DNA of 64,000 bases. Source: Thermoanaerobacteraceae bacterium. GTDB lineage: Bacteria > Bacillota > Thermoanaerobacteria > Thermoanaerobacterales > UBA4877. Shown here in pieces: positions 14,589 through 22,579 of this stretch. The stretch lies in the NCBI GenBank assembly GCA_030016635.1, contig JASEJQ010000006.1:1-64000 (forward strand). The letters run 5' to 3'. Under the pieces are notes generated by a model. The model ran no database searches and was not told where the DNA came from. It saw only the letters and a list, made by a program, of their open reading frames with translations. Made by a program: the position numbers and the translations under genes. Position 1 is the first letter of the stretch; each line of letters starts with the position of its first letter.

Positions 14589-16280
14589 ATGGATCATTTT
14601 TATTGTTTAGAACGGAAGTACGGTAAATTTTTAATGATAGGTCTTGCATTGGTTATAGGACTTGGAGCTGGGTTTGGAGCCATTCTATTCAGATACCTGA
14701 TTGATTTTATTACAAGGATTTCATTTGTTGATGGAAAGGTTATATTTTCCTCATTCAATTCCTTATATATTATACTGATACCCGCCATAGGCGGATTGAT
14801 TGTAGGGCCGCTTACATATTTTCTGGCAAGGGAAGCTAAGGGACATGGTGTACCTGAGGTTATGGCCGCAGTTACATATAACAAGGGCAGGATAAGGCCC
14901 AGGGTCATATTTGTGAAGTCGTTGGCATCAGCTGTTACTATTGGTACTGGTGGCTCTGCTGGTAGAGAAGGGCCGATAGTACAGATTGGCTCGGGTATCG
15001 GTTCTGCTTTGGGACAGCTTTTAAAACTATCTGCGGAGAATATACGGCTTCTGGTGGCCTGCGGTGCCGCTGGCGGCATTTCAGCTACATTTAATGCACC
15101 CATTGCGGGCACTATGTTTGGGCTGGAGATAATTTTGGGCAAATACAATTCTTCATACTTTATACCTACCATTGTTTCTTCTGTTACTGCTGCATCTGTC
15201 TCCAGGTCAATACTGGGAGACAGTCCGGCATTCAGGATTCCACCATTGGCTTTAAATTCATATTATGAACTTATCCTGTTTGCAGTTTTAGGGGTTGTAG
15301 GAGGGCTTTTTGCTATCCTTTACATAAAAACACTATATGGCATAGAGGATGTATTTGATAAAGTAACTATACCACCATATGTGAAACCAGCTTTGGGAGG
15401 CCTTATTGTCGGACTCATAGGAGTATTTTACCCGCAGGTCATGGGTACAGGGTATGAGTTTATAGAGAGTGCTATAGCAGGAAAAATGGGGATTGCTCTT
15501 CTTGCGGTCTTATGCATTTTAAAACTTTTAGCTACATCATTTTCAATAGGGTCCGGCGGTTCGGGTGGGGTTTTTGCACCCGGCTTGTTCATGGGGGCCA
15601 TGTTGGGCGGAACCTTTGGATATATTGTCCACAGCATTTTCGGTGGAGGCCTTACACCAATAGGAGCTTATGCCTTAGCAGGCATGGGAGCTATATTTGC
15701 GGCTACAGCTCATGCTCCTTTGACAGCGATTATTATGCTTTTTGAATTAACCGATGGCTACCATCTCATACTACCAATAATGATAACGTGCGGTATAGCT
15801 ACGCTTGTATCTACACACCTCCATAGGGAGTCAATCTATACCGTAAAGCTAAAAAGGAGGGGCTTAGATATATTATCAATCAGGGAGAGTGAGCTGAATA
15901 CGGTAAGAATAAAGGATATTATGACTGAGGATGTGATATTCGTTGAAAAACAATACACTATTGGTCAGACTGTAGATAAGATGAGGCATACCGGTCATTT
16001 CACAATGCCTGTCATGGACAACGGAAACATGGTTGGTATTATAGCCTATAAGGATATTGTAAATGCAATAATAAACGGTAATGAGGATGATACTATAGGT
16101 AAGTATATGACTAAAAATGTAATAACAATATGGCCTGAGGCTACATTGAGGGAAGCCCTGCTCATAATGGGCGATGATGATATAAGTAAACTGCCGGTCA
16201 TGGAGGATGGAAAGCTGGTGGGTATCGTCTCGAGAAATGATATCTTAAAAGCATCACATACCATTGTAAAAGCAGCATAA
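14589..16280 (+). CDS. ClC family chloride channel/antiporter with CBS pair
   Basis: A 563-residue membrane protein with a ClC core (about residues 10-420) and two CBS domains at the C-terminus (IKDIMTEDVIFVEKQYTIG and IGKYMTKNVITIWPEATLR). Ion-path motifs are GHGVPEV (GSGIP position, His in place of the canonical Ser), GGSAGREGPIVQIG, which carries the gating Glu, and GSGGSGGVFAPGLFMG. The CBS pair usually senses adenine nucleotides and controls the pore. Start ATG follows GGGGGGACAGAG. It stands alone between divergent/convergent neighbours and ends at a perfect palindromic terminator. Confidence 0.9.
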   Translation: MDHFYCLERKYGKFLMIGLALVIGLGAGFGAILFRYLIDFITRISFVDGKVIFSSFNSLYIILIPAIGGLIVGPLTYFLAREAKGHGVPEVMAAVTYNKGRIRPRVIFVKSLASAVTIGTGGSAGREGPIVQIGSGIGSALGQLLKLSAENIRLLVACGAAGGISATFNAPIAGTMFGLEIILGKYNSSYFIPTIVSSVTAASVSRSILGDSPAFRIPPLALNSYYELILFAVLGVVGGLFAILYIKTLYGIEDVFDKVTIPPYVKPALGGLIVGLIGVFYPQVMGTGYEFIESAIAGKMGIALLAVLCILKLLATSFSIGSGGSGGVFAPGLFMGAMLGGTFGYIVHSIFGGGLTPIGAYALAGMGAIFAATAHAPLTAIIMLFELTDGYHLILPIMITCGIATLVSTHLHRESIYTVKLKRRGLDILSIRESELNTVRIKDIMTEDVIFVEKQYTIGQTVDKMRHTGHFTMPVMDNGNMVGIIAYKDIVNAIINGNEDDTIGKYMTKNVITIWPEATLREALLIMGDDDISKLPVMEDGKLVGIVSRNDILKASHTIVKAA

Positions 16281-16281
16281 T

Positions 16282-16311
16282 AAAGTAGACGGTCATATGA
16301 CCGTCTACTTT
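16282..16311. terminator. Perfect 30-bp palindromic bidirectional terminator
   Basis: AAAGTAGACGGTCAT is followed immediately by its exact complement, so the stem has no extra loop bases. It ends the ClC transcript, and the stop codon of the convergent SHOCT gene lies inside it. Confidence 0.85.
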
Positions 16312-16559
16312 CCTTCCAACCTTTTCTTTTTCTCCTCATATTCCTCTTCGCTTATCTCACCTCTGGCATAGCGCTCCTTTAATATTTCCAGAGCATCATT
16401 TCCCTTGCGATGTCCATTTCCATTTATGTTGATTAGATAAATGACAAGATAAATAACCCCAATTATGACAGCTATCTGTATTATCATTGAGAAAAGTCCC
16501 CAGATAAAGGTACCGGTTCCCCATCCACCATTCCATCCATTCAGCATCCACCACATCAT
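16305..16559 (-). CDS. SHOCT-domain small membrane protein (copy 2)
   Basis: An 84-residue paralog of the 13000-13251 gene: MMWWMLNGWNGGWGTGTF, a membrane helix of similar length, then DALEILKERYARGEISEEEY. AAAGGAGAA precedes the ATG on the minus strand. The two copies also share the 56-bp block about 40 bp upstream, so the gene and its control region were duplicated together or are kept under one regulator. Confidence 0.85.
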   Translation of the reverse strand: MMWWMLNGWNGGWGTGTFIWGLFSMIIQIAVIIGVIYLVIYLININGNGHRKGNDALEILKERYARGEISEEEYEEKKKRLEGK

Positions 16560-16595
16560 TTTTTTATTCTCCTTTCTCTTTTACTAATATAATAC

Positions 16596-16651
16596 TAACA
16601 TGATTTTTTGATAGAAGTGTTAAGAATATGTGAGGAAATTATGATAATATG
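16596..16651 (-). promoter_or_regulatory. Conserved upstream block of SHOCT gene copy 2
   Basis: This is the counterpart of 13301-13356, 49 of 56 identical. The order of elements (TTAACACTT, ATCAAAA, ATGTTA, then a TATTAT hexamer) is preserved, supporting shared regulation. Confidence 0.6.
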
Positions 16652-16792
16652 CATCCTGAATACAAAAAGTGGTTTATTAAGCGAACTCCGATGTCCGATG
16701 AAGCAATGACATAAAATAATTTTTTAACAAGAAGGTATTTTAATGCAATTTGTCGAATTAAAAATTAATAATTAAATGTGGGAGAGGGTCGT

Positions 16793-18760
16793 ATGATAGA
16801 GGTTAATTGGAGAAGATCCGAATCACAGGACAAACTCTGGCACAAAGCGGTTTTATCTGAAAGTGCAGATATTATATCGGACAAAGATGAAATCAAAAGA
16901 GGTTGGCAGAGATGCTTTGGAAGGGGTGTAGATTACAATGATGGTAGGTGCAGGGTCTTTCTTAGTGATGATGAAATAGAAGAAAGGCTTAAAGCAAATT
17001 ATGACCTTTTCAAGTTTGCCAAACCTTTTATGGAGAGTCTTTTTGAAGTGGTAAAGGGCTCCGGTTACGTGGTGGCCTTAGCAGATAAAGACCTGTATGT
17101 GCTTGATATTGTTGGGGATGAGTGTGTAATAAATGAGTCATCCAATCGGCTAAACTTCGTAAAGGGTGCATGCTGGTCTGAAGAGGTAGTGGGTAATACG
17201 GCCATATCCACAGCAATACTGGAGGGGACGCCAATCCAGATAGAAAATTATGAGCATTTTTGCCGCATTTTTCACTCATGGGTATGCTCTGCAGCTCCGA
17301 TATATTCTCCTGATGGAAGGGTACTGGGTGCCATAAGCATGAGCGGATTTAAAAAAGGTGGCAACACCCATACACTTGGCATGGTGATAGCAGCCGCTAA
17401 AGCAATAGAAAACCAGCTCGCCATGAATAAGGCGTACAGGGAACTGGAACTGCAGCATAAGTATCAGGATGCCTTAGTATCCTCTATGACCGATGGTATG
17501 GTGATGATCGATGCAGAAGGCAAACTTTTGTATATGAACGAGATGGGCGGGAAGATACTTGGTGTTGACCCAGAGGCTTCTATAGGTAAGGATATAAAGG
17601 ATGTGGTTGATTATCATCCCGTAGTATTAGATGTCCTTGAGACGGGAGAAGGATATGTTGATAGGGAGTTTCTCGTAAAGACAAGGCATGGCAGGTTCAT
17701 CCACTTTATCAAGACAGCATCTCCCATAAAAGATTCTGATGGGAAGGTTATAGGTGTCGTGGATACATTCAGGGAGATAAAGCGGGTTACAAAGATGGTA
17801 AACCGCATGAGCGGTGCAACAGCCAGATTTACTTTTGATGACATTAAGGGTTGTTCACCCCAGATAAGAGAAAGTCTTAGGCTGGCAAATATCGCTTCAC
17901 AGAGTATGTCCAATGTTCTGATAACCGGAGAGAGCGGTACCGGGAAGGAAATGTTTGCTCAGGCTATCCATAATGCCAGCATTCTTAAGGATGGGCCATT
18001 TGTTGCCATCAACTGTGTTGCAATCCCTCGCGAGCTTATAGAAAGTGAGCTTTTCGGGTATGAGGAGGGAACGTTTACAGGGGCAGCCAAAGGGGGGCGA
18101 CCGGGGAAGTTTGAATTGGCAAATGGTGGGACTATTTTTTTAGATGAGATAGGTGATATGCCCCTTGATATGCAGGGGAAACTTCTGAGGGTTTTACAGG
18201 AAAAGAAGGTTGCCAGGCTGGGAGGACAAAGTACCATTGATATAGAATGCAGGATTATAGCGGCTACCAATAAAGACCTCCTCAAAGAGGTTGAAGATGG
18301 GAACTTCAGGAGGGATCTGTACTACAGGTTAAATGTACTTACCATAAACCTATCTCCTCTTAGGGAAAGAAAAGATGACATACCCCTGCTTATAGGCGAA
18401 ATGATAAAAAAACTTAACCCAAGGGTGGGTAAGCATATCATAGGGATTTCAAAGGAATCAATGGAAATGCTTATGACATATGACTGGCCCGGAAATGTAC
18501 GGGAGCTGGAAAATGCCATTGAAAGGGCAGCCAACATATGTACAGGTGAGGTCATTGAGCTTGAGGATTTGCCGAGGGTTGTTGCAGATAATGGTGCTAC
18601 CGGGAAAATAAAATTAAAAAAGCTGGATGAATTGGAGGAAGAAGCAATAAAAGAGGCAATAAAGGAATTTGGGGGAAACATAACCCAGGCTGCAAAATTT
18701 TTAGGGATAAGCAGGAATACCCTTTACAGCAAAATGGATAAATATGGTATAAAGTGTTAA
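16793..18760 (+). CDS. acoR: AcoR-type sigma-54-dependent activator
   Basis: The 655-residue enhancer-binding protein has an N-terminal GAF sensor (about 50-200), a PAS domain (about 225-340), an AAA+ domain and a Fis-type helix-turn-helix. The AAA+ part has Walker A GESGTGKE, the sigma-54 loop as GTFTGA (the usual GAFTGA), and Walker B GGTIFLDEIGDM. The HTH is NITQAAKFLGISRNTLYSKM at the C-terminus. Start ATG 16793 follows GGGAGAGGG; an in-frame GTG at 16778 lies before that site. It precedes the acetoin dehydrogenase operon by 190 bp, where paired dyads and a -24/-12 promoter are seen, so it should activate acoABC and the TRAP genes in response to acetoin or a related ligand. Confidence 0.92.
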   Translation: MIEVNWRRSESQDKLWHKAVLSESADIISDKDEIKRGWQRCFGRGVDYNDGRCRVFLSDDEIEERLKANYDLFKFAKPFMESLFEVVKGSGYVVALADKDLYVLDIVGDECVINESSNRLNFVKGACWSEEVVGNTAISTAILEGTPIQIENYEHFCRIFHSWVCSAAPIYSPDGRVLGAISMSGFKKGGNTHTLGMVIAAAKAIENQLAMNKAYRELELQHKYQDALVSSMTDGMVMIDAEGKLLYMNEMGGKILGVDPEASIGKDIKDVVDYHPVVLDVLETGEGYVDREFLVKTRHGRFIHFIKTASPIKDSDGKVIGVVDTFREIKRVTKMVNRMSGATARFTFDDIKGCSPQIRESLRLANIASQSMSNVLITGESGTGKEMFAQAIHNASILKDGPFVAINCVAIPRELIESELFGYEEGTFTGAAKGGRPGKFELANGGTIFLDEIGDMPLDMQGKLLRVLQEKKVARLGGQSTIDIECRIIAATNKDLLKEVEDGNFRRDLYYRLNVLTINLSPLRERKDDIPLLIGEMIKKLNPRVGKHIIGISKESMEMLMTYDWPGNVRELENAIERAANICTGEVIELEDLPRVVADNGATGKIKLKKLDELEEEAIKEAIKEFGGNITQAAKFLGISRNTLYSKMDKYGIKC

Positions 18761-18764
18761 CTTA

Positions 18765-18779
18765 TTGAGCAGTGCTAAA
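18765..18779 (+). promoter_or_regulatory. Upstream activator dyad 1 (AcoR site candidate)
   Basis: TTGAGCAGTGCTAAA is a near-perfect dyad of the form TTnAGCAnTGCTnAA, 5 bp after the acoR stop and about 120 bp before the -24 element. Its 14-bp core recurs inverted at 18836-18849. Confidence 0.65.
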
Positions 18780-18833
18780 TTTATTAACAATCATCCGGGG
18801 GCTTTCATGATCCCGGGGGATTTGGGTTGTATT

Positions 18834-18849
18834 TATAGCACTGCTCAAT
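18834..18849 (-). promoter_or_regulatory. Upstream activator dyad 2 (AcoR site candidate)
   Basis: TAGCACTGCTCAAT is the exact complement of ATTGAGCAGTGCTA at 18764-18777. The two centres are about 69 bp apart, and this one is about 55 bp from the -24 element, typical positions for enhancer-binding-protein sites. Confidence 0.65.
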
Positions 18850-18899
18850 TTTTTAACACCATGTATTATAAAAATACATAAAAATATGTAAATTCGGCC

Positions 18900-18915
18900 T
18901 GGCATGATTTATGCT
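18900..18915 (+). promoter_or_regulatory. Sigma-54 (-24/-12) promoter of the aco operon
   Basis: TGGCATGATTTATGCT has GG and GC exactly 12 bp apart, matching TGGCAC-N5-TTGC with small deviations. It lies 36 bp upstream of acoA ATG 18951, between the AcoR-type dyads and the gene. Confidence 0.75.
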
Positions 18916-18950
18916 ATATACTCCAGTGTAAATATACTGGAGGTGGCAAG

Positions 18951-19916
18951 ATGAATTCCATTGATAAAGAACTATTAATTAAGATGTACATGAATATGGT
19001 AAAGATAAGGAGGTTTGAGGAAAAGGCCAATGAACTTTTTTTGAATGGAGAGATACCCGGTTTTGTTCACCTGTATATAGGTGAGGAAGCGATAGCTACC
19101 GGAGTCATGTTCAATTTGAACACTGATGACTATATCACGAGTACTCACAGGGGTCATGGGCATACGATTTCCAAAGGAGCGGAACTAAAACCCATGATGG
19201 CTGAGATAATGGGAAAGAAGACCGGATATTGTCATGGTAAAGGCGGTTCTATGCACATAGCCGATTTTAAGGTGGGAATGCTTGGCGCAAATGGTGTTGT
19301 AGGTGGAGGGTTTGCCATAGCCACGGGAGCAGCTCTTGCCGCAAAACTTAGAGGCTCAAAGCAGGTGGCTGTATGTTTCTTCGGCGATGGGGCATCCAAT
19401 AGAGGGACCTTTCATGAATCCTTAAACATGGCATCAGCCTGGAGACTGCCAGTAATATTTGTGTGCGAGAACAATCAGTATGCATCCACCACCCCTTACA
19501 GAACGACCACATCAGTGGAGAATATAGCCGACAGGGCTATAGGCTATAGCATTCCTGGAGTCGTCGCCAACGGAAATGACGTGTTTGATGTCTATGAGGT
19601 GGCAAAGGCTGCGGTAGAGAGGGCAAGGGAGGGCGGAGGTCCTACACTCATTGAGGCAAAGACATACAGGATAAAAGGCCATTTTGTTGGTGACCCTGAG
19701 ATGTACAGGACAAAAGAAGAGGTAAATGAGCACTTTGAAAATGACGATCCTATAAAGAATTTTAAGTCACAGGTATTAAGGCGTGGTGAACTCACCGATG
19801 AGGAAATGGATGATATAGATAAAAGGGTTGCCGATGAGATAAAAGAGGCTGTGGAGTACGGGAGGAAGAGCCCGTATCCGGAGCCAGAAGAGATATATGA
19901 CGACTTATATGTATAA
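18951..19916 (+). CDS. acoA: Acetoin dehydrogenase E1 alpha subunit
   Basis: This 321-residue thiamine-diphosphate-dependent E1 alpha subunit cleaves acetoin, passing the two-carbon unit to the lipoyl E2, with acetaldehyde as the other product. Motifs include GFVHLYIGEEAIATGV, STHRGHGHTISKG, KGGSMHIADF, and the ThDP/Mg site GDGASNRGTFHESLN through ENNQYA. Length matches AcoA and the related 2-oxoacid E1 alphas; the AcoR neighbour and sigma-54 promoter favour acetoin. GGAGGTGG gives the start. It is first in the operon, 11 bp before acoB. Confidence 0.88.
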   Translation: MNSIDKELLIKMYMNMVKIRRFEEKANELFLNGEIPGFVHLYIGEEAIATGVMFNLNTDDYITSTHRGHGHTISKGAELKPMMAEIMGKKTGYCHGKGGSMHIADFKVGMLGANGVVGGGFAIATGAALAAKLRGSKQVAVCFFGDGASNRGTFHESLNMASAWRLPVIFVCENNQYASTTPYRTTTSVENIADRAIGYSIPGVVANGNDVFDVYEVAKAAVERAREGGGPTLIEAKTYRIKGHFVGDPEMYRTKEEVNEHFENDDPIKNFKSQVLRRGELTDEEMDDIDKRVADEIKEAVEYGRKSPYPEPEEIYDDLYV

Positions 19917-19927
19917 GGGGTGATATC

Positions 19928-20899
19928 ATGAGAGAGATAACTTTTGCAGAAGCAACGCTGGAGGCTATGGCAGAAGAAATGGAAAGAGACCCACGAGTCT
20001 TTGTCATGGGTGAGGATATAGCAAGGCAGGGAGGTATTTTTGGTCAGTTTAAGGGCCTTCCACAGAAATTTGGTTATGATAGGGTGAGAGATACCCCGAT
20101 ATCTGAGACGACTATAGTCGGTTCGGGCGTTGGGGCAGCCTTAGCTGGCATGAGACCGGTTGTTGATATGCATTTTGTGGATTTTGTGGGTATCGCCATG
20201 GACGAGATATACAATCAGATGGCGAAGGTGAGGTATATGTTTGGCGGCCAGGCCACGGTCCCAGTGGTATTGAGAGCTCCGGATGGGATAACACAGTCAG
20301 CTGCAGCCCAGCATTCCCAGAGTTTAGAAGCGTGGTTTTTGCACGTGCCAGGGTTAAAGGTTGTAATACCATCCAATCCAGCCGATGCCAAGGGGCTGCT
20401 AAAGTCGGCAATAAGGGACGATAACCCTGTACTATATTTTGAAAACAAGGTTTTATACAGGCAGAAAGGTCCGGTTCCGGAGGATGAGTACCTTACACCT
20501 ATAGGCCAGGCCAACGTAGTAAAAGAGGGTAAAGATGTGACCATAGTGTCATATTCCATAACATTACAGAAATGCATAGAGGCAGCGAAAAGACTGGAAC
20601 AGGAGGGGATAAATGTAGAGGTAATTGATCTGAGGACTATTGTGCCTATGGACAAAGAGACAATCTATAACTCTGTGAAAAAGACCAAACATCTTGTAAT
20701 CGCCCATGAAGCAGTAAAGACCGGAGGAGTAGGAGCTGAAATAGCAGCCGCGGTTGCTGAGGATGTTATAGAATATCTGGATGGCCCTATCATGAGACTT
20801 GGTGGTAAGTTTACGCCCATACCTTTCAGCCCTGCTCTTGAAAAGATCTGGCCTCCTTCAGTGGAGGACATATATAGTGCAGTAAAACAAATAATTTAG
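19928..20899 (+). CDS. acoB: Acetoin dehydrogenase E1 beta subunit
   Basis: The 323-residue E1 beta partner forms the alpha2beta2 active site with AcoA. It shows the family run VFVMGEDIARQGGIFGQFKG, then TPISETTIVGSGVGAALAG, MHFVDFVGIAMDEIYNQ, and GAEIAAAVAEDVIEYLDGP near the C-terminal phosphate/E2-binding end. GGGGTGATATC precedes its ATG. Two GGCCAGGCC motifs (20246, 20504) are read as Gly-Gln-Ala. Confidence 0.88.
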   Translation: MREITFAEATLEAMAEEMERDPRVFVMGEDIARQGGIFGQFKGLPQKFGYDRVRDTPISETTIVGSGVGAALAGMRPVVDMHFVDFVGIAMDEIYNQMAKVRYMFGGQATVPVVLRAPDGITQSAAAQHSQSLEAWFLHVPGLKVVIPSNPADAKGLLKSAIRDDNPVLYFENKVLYRQKGPVPEDEYLTPIGQANVVKEGKDVTIVSYSITLQKCIEAAKRLEQEGINVEVIDLRTIVPMDKETIYNSVKKTKHLVIAHEAVKTGGVGAEIAAAVAEDVIEYLDGPIMRLGGKFTPIPFSPALEKIWPPSVEDIYSAVKQII

Positions 20900-20911
20900 G
20901 AGGGGTTTTTA

Positions 20912-21985
20912 ATGAAAAAGTTTCTGACAATCATTATTACAGTACTATTGATTGTATCACTGGTGGCAGGTTGCGGTGGACAGCAGCAGCCACAGCAGCA
21001 ACAACCGCAGCAGTCTCAACAGCCACAACAGACTGCTCAGGAGGAGCTTAAATTAAAGAGCGAATATAAGCTTACAACCAATGTAGCCAATGAGACAGTA
21101 TGGGGTCAAGGAGCTGTTAAATTTGCAGAACTGGCCAAGGAATACACCAATGGCAAGGTAAATATCAAGGTCTATCCAAGCGCCCAGCTTGTTGGTGGCG
21201 ACCAGATGAGGCAGGCAGAGATGGTCCAGAGTGGAGCCATAGACTTTATGTTGAACTCTACAATAAATATTGCACCAACAATACCAGACACTAATGTATT
21301 TTCACTGCCATTCCTTTTCCCCAGCTATGAGGCTGTGGACGCAGCATTGGCATCGGACGGAGCAAAAAAGCTTCTTGGTGCTTTTGACAAATATAACATG
21401 GTGGGACTGGCATATGGGGAAAATGGATTCCGAGAGGTAACTAACAATGTTAGACCTATTAAAACGCCGGATGATATGAAAGGAATAAAAATGCGTGTTG
21501 TTACCCCGATATATGTAGATATCATGCGTGCTCTCGGTGCTAACCCTATAGCCATGAACTGGGGTGAGGTGTTTGCCGCTCTGCAACAGAGGACAATAGA
21601 CGGACAGGAAAATCCTATAGTAGGTATAATAATTCCCAACAAAATATATGAGGTACAGAAATATCTTACCAACTGGCACTATTCCTATGATGCTTTAATA
21701 CTTGCAGTAAATAAGGATGTTTGGAACAGCTTCCCGGCCGACATTCAAGAACAATTGCAAAAGGCGGCTAACGATGCTATGAAGTGGGAGATCGACCTGA
21801 GCAGGCAGGGACTGGAGGATGGAATTAAACTATTAAAGGATAATGGCATGGAGGTTACAGACCTGACACCTGAACAGATTCAGCCATTTAAGGATAAGAC
21901 AAAAGATGTCTATAAGAAATATGCTGAACAGATCGATCCGGAAATTGTTAAGTCTTTTGAGGATGCCGTTGCAGCTTTGAAATGA
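20912..21985 (+). CDS. TRAP transporter solute-binding lipoprotein (DctP)
   Basis: A 357-residue secreted lipoprotein with a signal peptide ending LVAGCGG (lipobox) and a Gln/Pro-rich linker (residues 23-42). The DctP fold has FAELAKEYTNGKVNIKVYPS, QMRQAEMVQSGAIDFML, GFREVTNNVRPIKTPDDMKG, MRVVTPIYVDIMRALGANP and GQENP; the Arg in KGIKMRV is the usual carboxylate anchor. It would bind an organic acid or polar metabolite outside the cell and hand it to the DctQM pair. Being between acoB and acoC, the ligand could be acetoin or a linked acid, but this is inference. A hairpin follows the gene. Confidence 0.88.
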   Translation: MKKFLTIIITVLLIVSLVAGCGGQQQPQQQQPQQSQQPQQTAQEELKLKSEYKLTTNVANETVWGQGAVKFAELAKEYTNGKVNIKVYPSAQLVGGDQMRQAEMVQSGAIDFMLNSTINIAPTIPDTNVFSLPFLFPSYEAVDAALASDGAKKLLGAFDKYNMVGLAYGENGFREVTNNVRPIKTPDDMKGIKMRVVTPIYVDIMRALGANPIAMNWGEVFAALQQRTIDGQENPIVGIIIPNKIYEVQKYLTNWHYSYDALILAVNKDVWNSFPADIQEQLQKAANDAMKWEIDLSRQGLEDGIKLLKDNGMEVTDLTPEQIQPFKDKTKDVYKKYAEQIDPEIVKSFEDAVAALK

Positions 21986-22003
21986 TTATGGAGTAACTTT
22001 GAC

Positions 22004-22034
22004 AGGGGATAGTACTATCAGGTACTCGTCCCCT
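22004..22034 (+). other. Intercistronic stem-loop after the TRAP binding protein
   Basis: AGGGGA (22004-22009) pairs with TCCCCT (22029-22034), extended by AGTAC/GTACT inside. Followed by TTAATT, not a strong T run. It probably stabilises the upstream mRNA or partly terminates, giving more binding protein than membrane subunits. Confidence 0.6.
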
Positions 22035-22061
22035 TTAATTCCTTTTAAGGAGGGATACTAA

Positions 22062-22565
22062 TTGCTTAAGGTACTTGACAAGATTGAGGAATATATATGT
22101 GCAGCTATATTGATGTTTATTTCTACTATTGCGTTTATAAATGTCATCGTAAGGTATTTAACCAATTATTCATTCGCCTTTTCTGAAGAGTTGCAGATTA
22201 ACCTCTTTGTATGGCTTACACTTTTGGGTGCATCTATGGGTTTGAGAAAGGGAGCACATCTGGGAGTTAGCATGTTGGTGGAAAAATTTCCAGTAAACTG
22301 GAGAAAGGTTATAACTGTATTTATAGGTATATGCTCAGTAGGCCTGTTTGTTCTTCTGCTTGTACAGGGAATTGACCTTGTGGCAGGAGAATTCAGGAAC
22401 AAGATGACAACCTATTCTATGGGACTTCCAATGTGGTGGTTTGGAATGGGAATACCTGTGGGAGCTGTATTCCTGATTATAAGGGCAATACAGGTCATGG
22501 TTGAAGAATTCAATAACCTCTCAAAGGTCAATCTATGCGAGGTTAAAACTGATAAGACAGAATAA
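22062..22565 (+). CDS. TRAP transporter small permease (DctQ)
   Basis: The 167-residue protein has four membrane helices, with FINVIVRYLTNYSFAFSEEL and LFVWLTLLGASMGLRKGAHL, the hallmark of DctQ subunits. TTG start at 22062 with AAGGAGGG upstream. It forms the membrane complex with the DctM-like protein immediately downstream. Confidence 0.87.
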   Translation: MLKVLDKIEEYICAAILMFISTIAFINVIVRYLTNYSFAFSEELQINLFVWLTLLGASMGLRKGAHLGVSMLVEKFPVNWRKVITVFIGICSVGLFVLLLVQGIDLVAGEFRNKMTTYSMGLPMWWFGMGIPVGAVFLIIRAIQVMVEEFNNLSKVNLCEVKTDKTE

Positions 22566-22579
22566 AGGGGGTAGTGCTT

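Noticed and set aside
16749-16757. TTTGTCGAA, matching a Spo0A box, upstream of acoR
   Set aside because: A single 9-bp match in an AT-rich gap is expected by chance often enough; no second box or supporting promoter layout.
18791-18825. GC-rich palindrome between the two AcoR-type dyads as a terminator of acoR
   Set aside because: Only about five strong base pairs around a long loop and no T run; it may simply be spacer.
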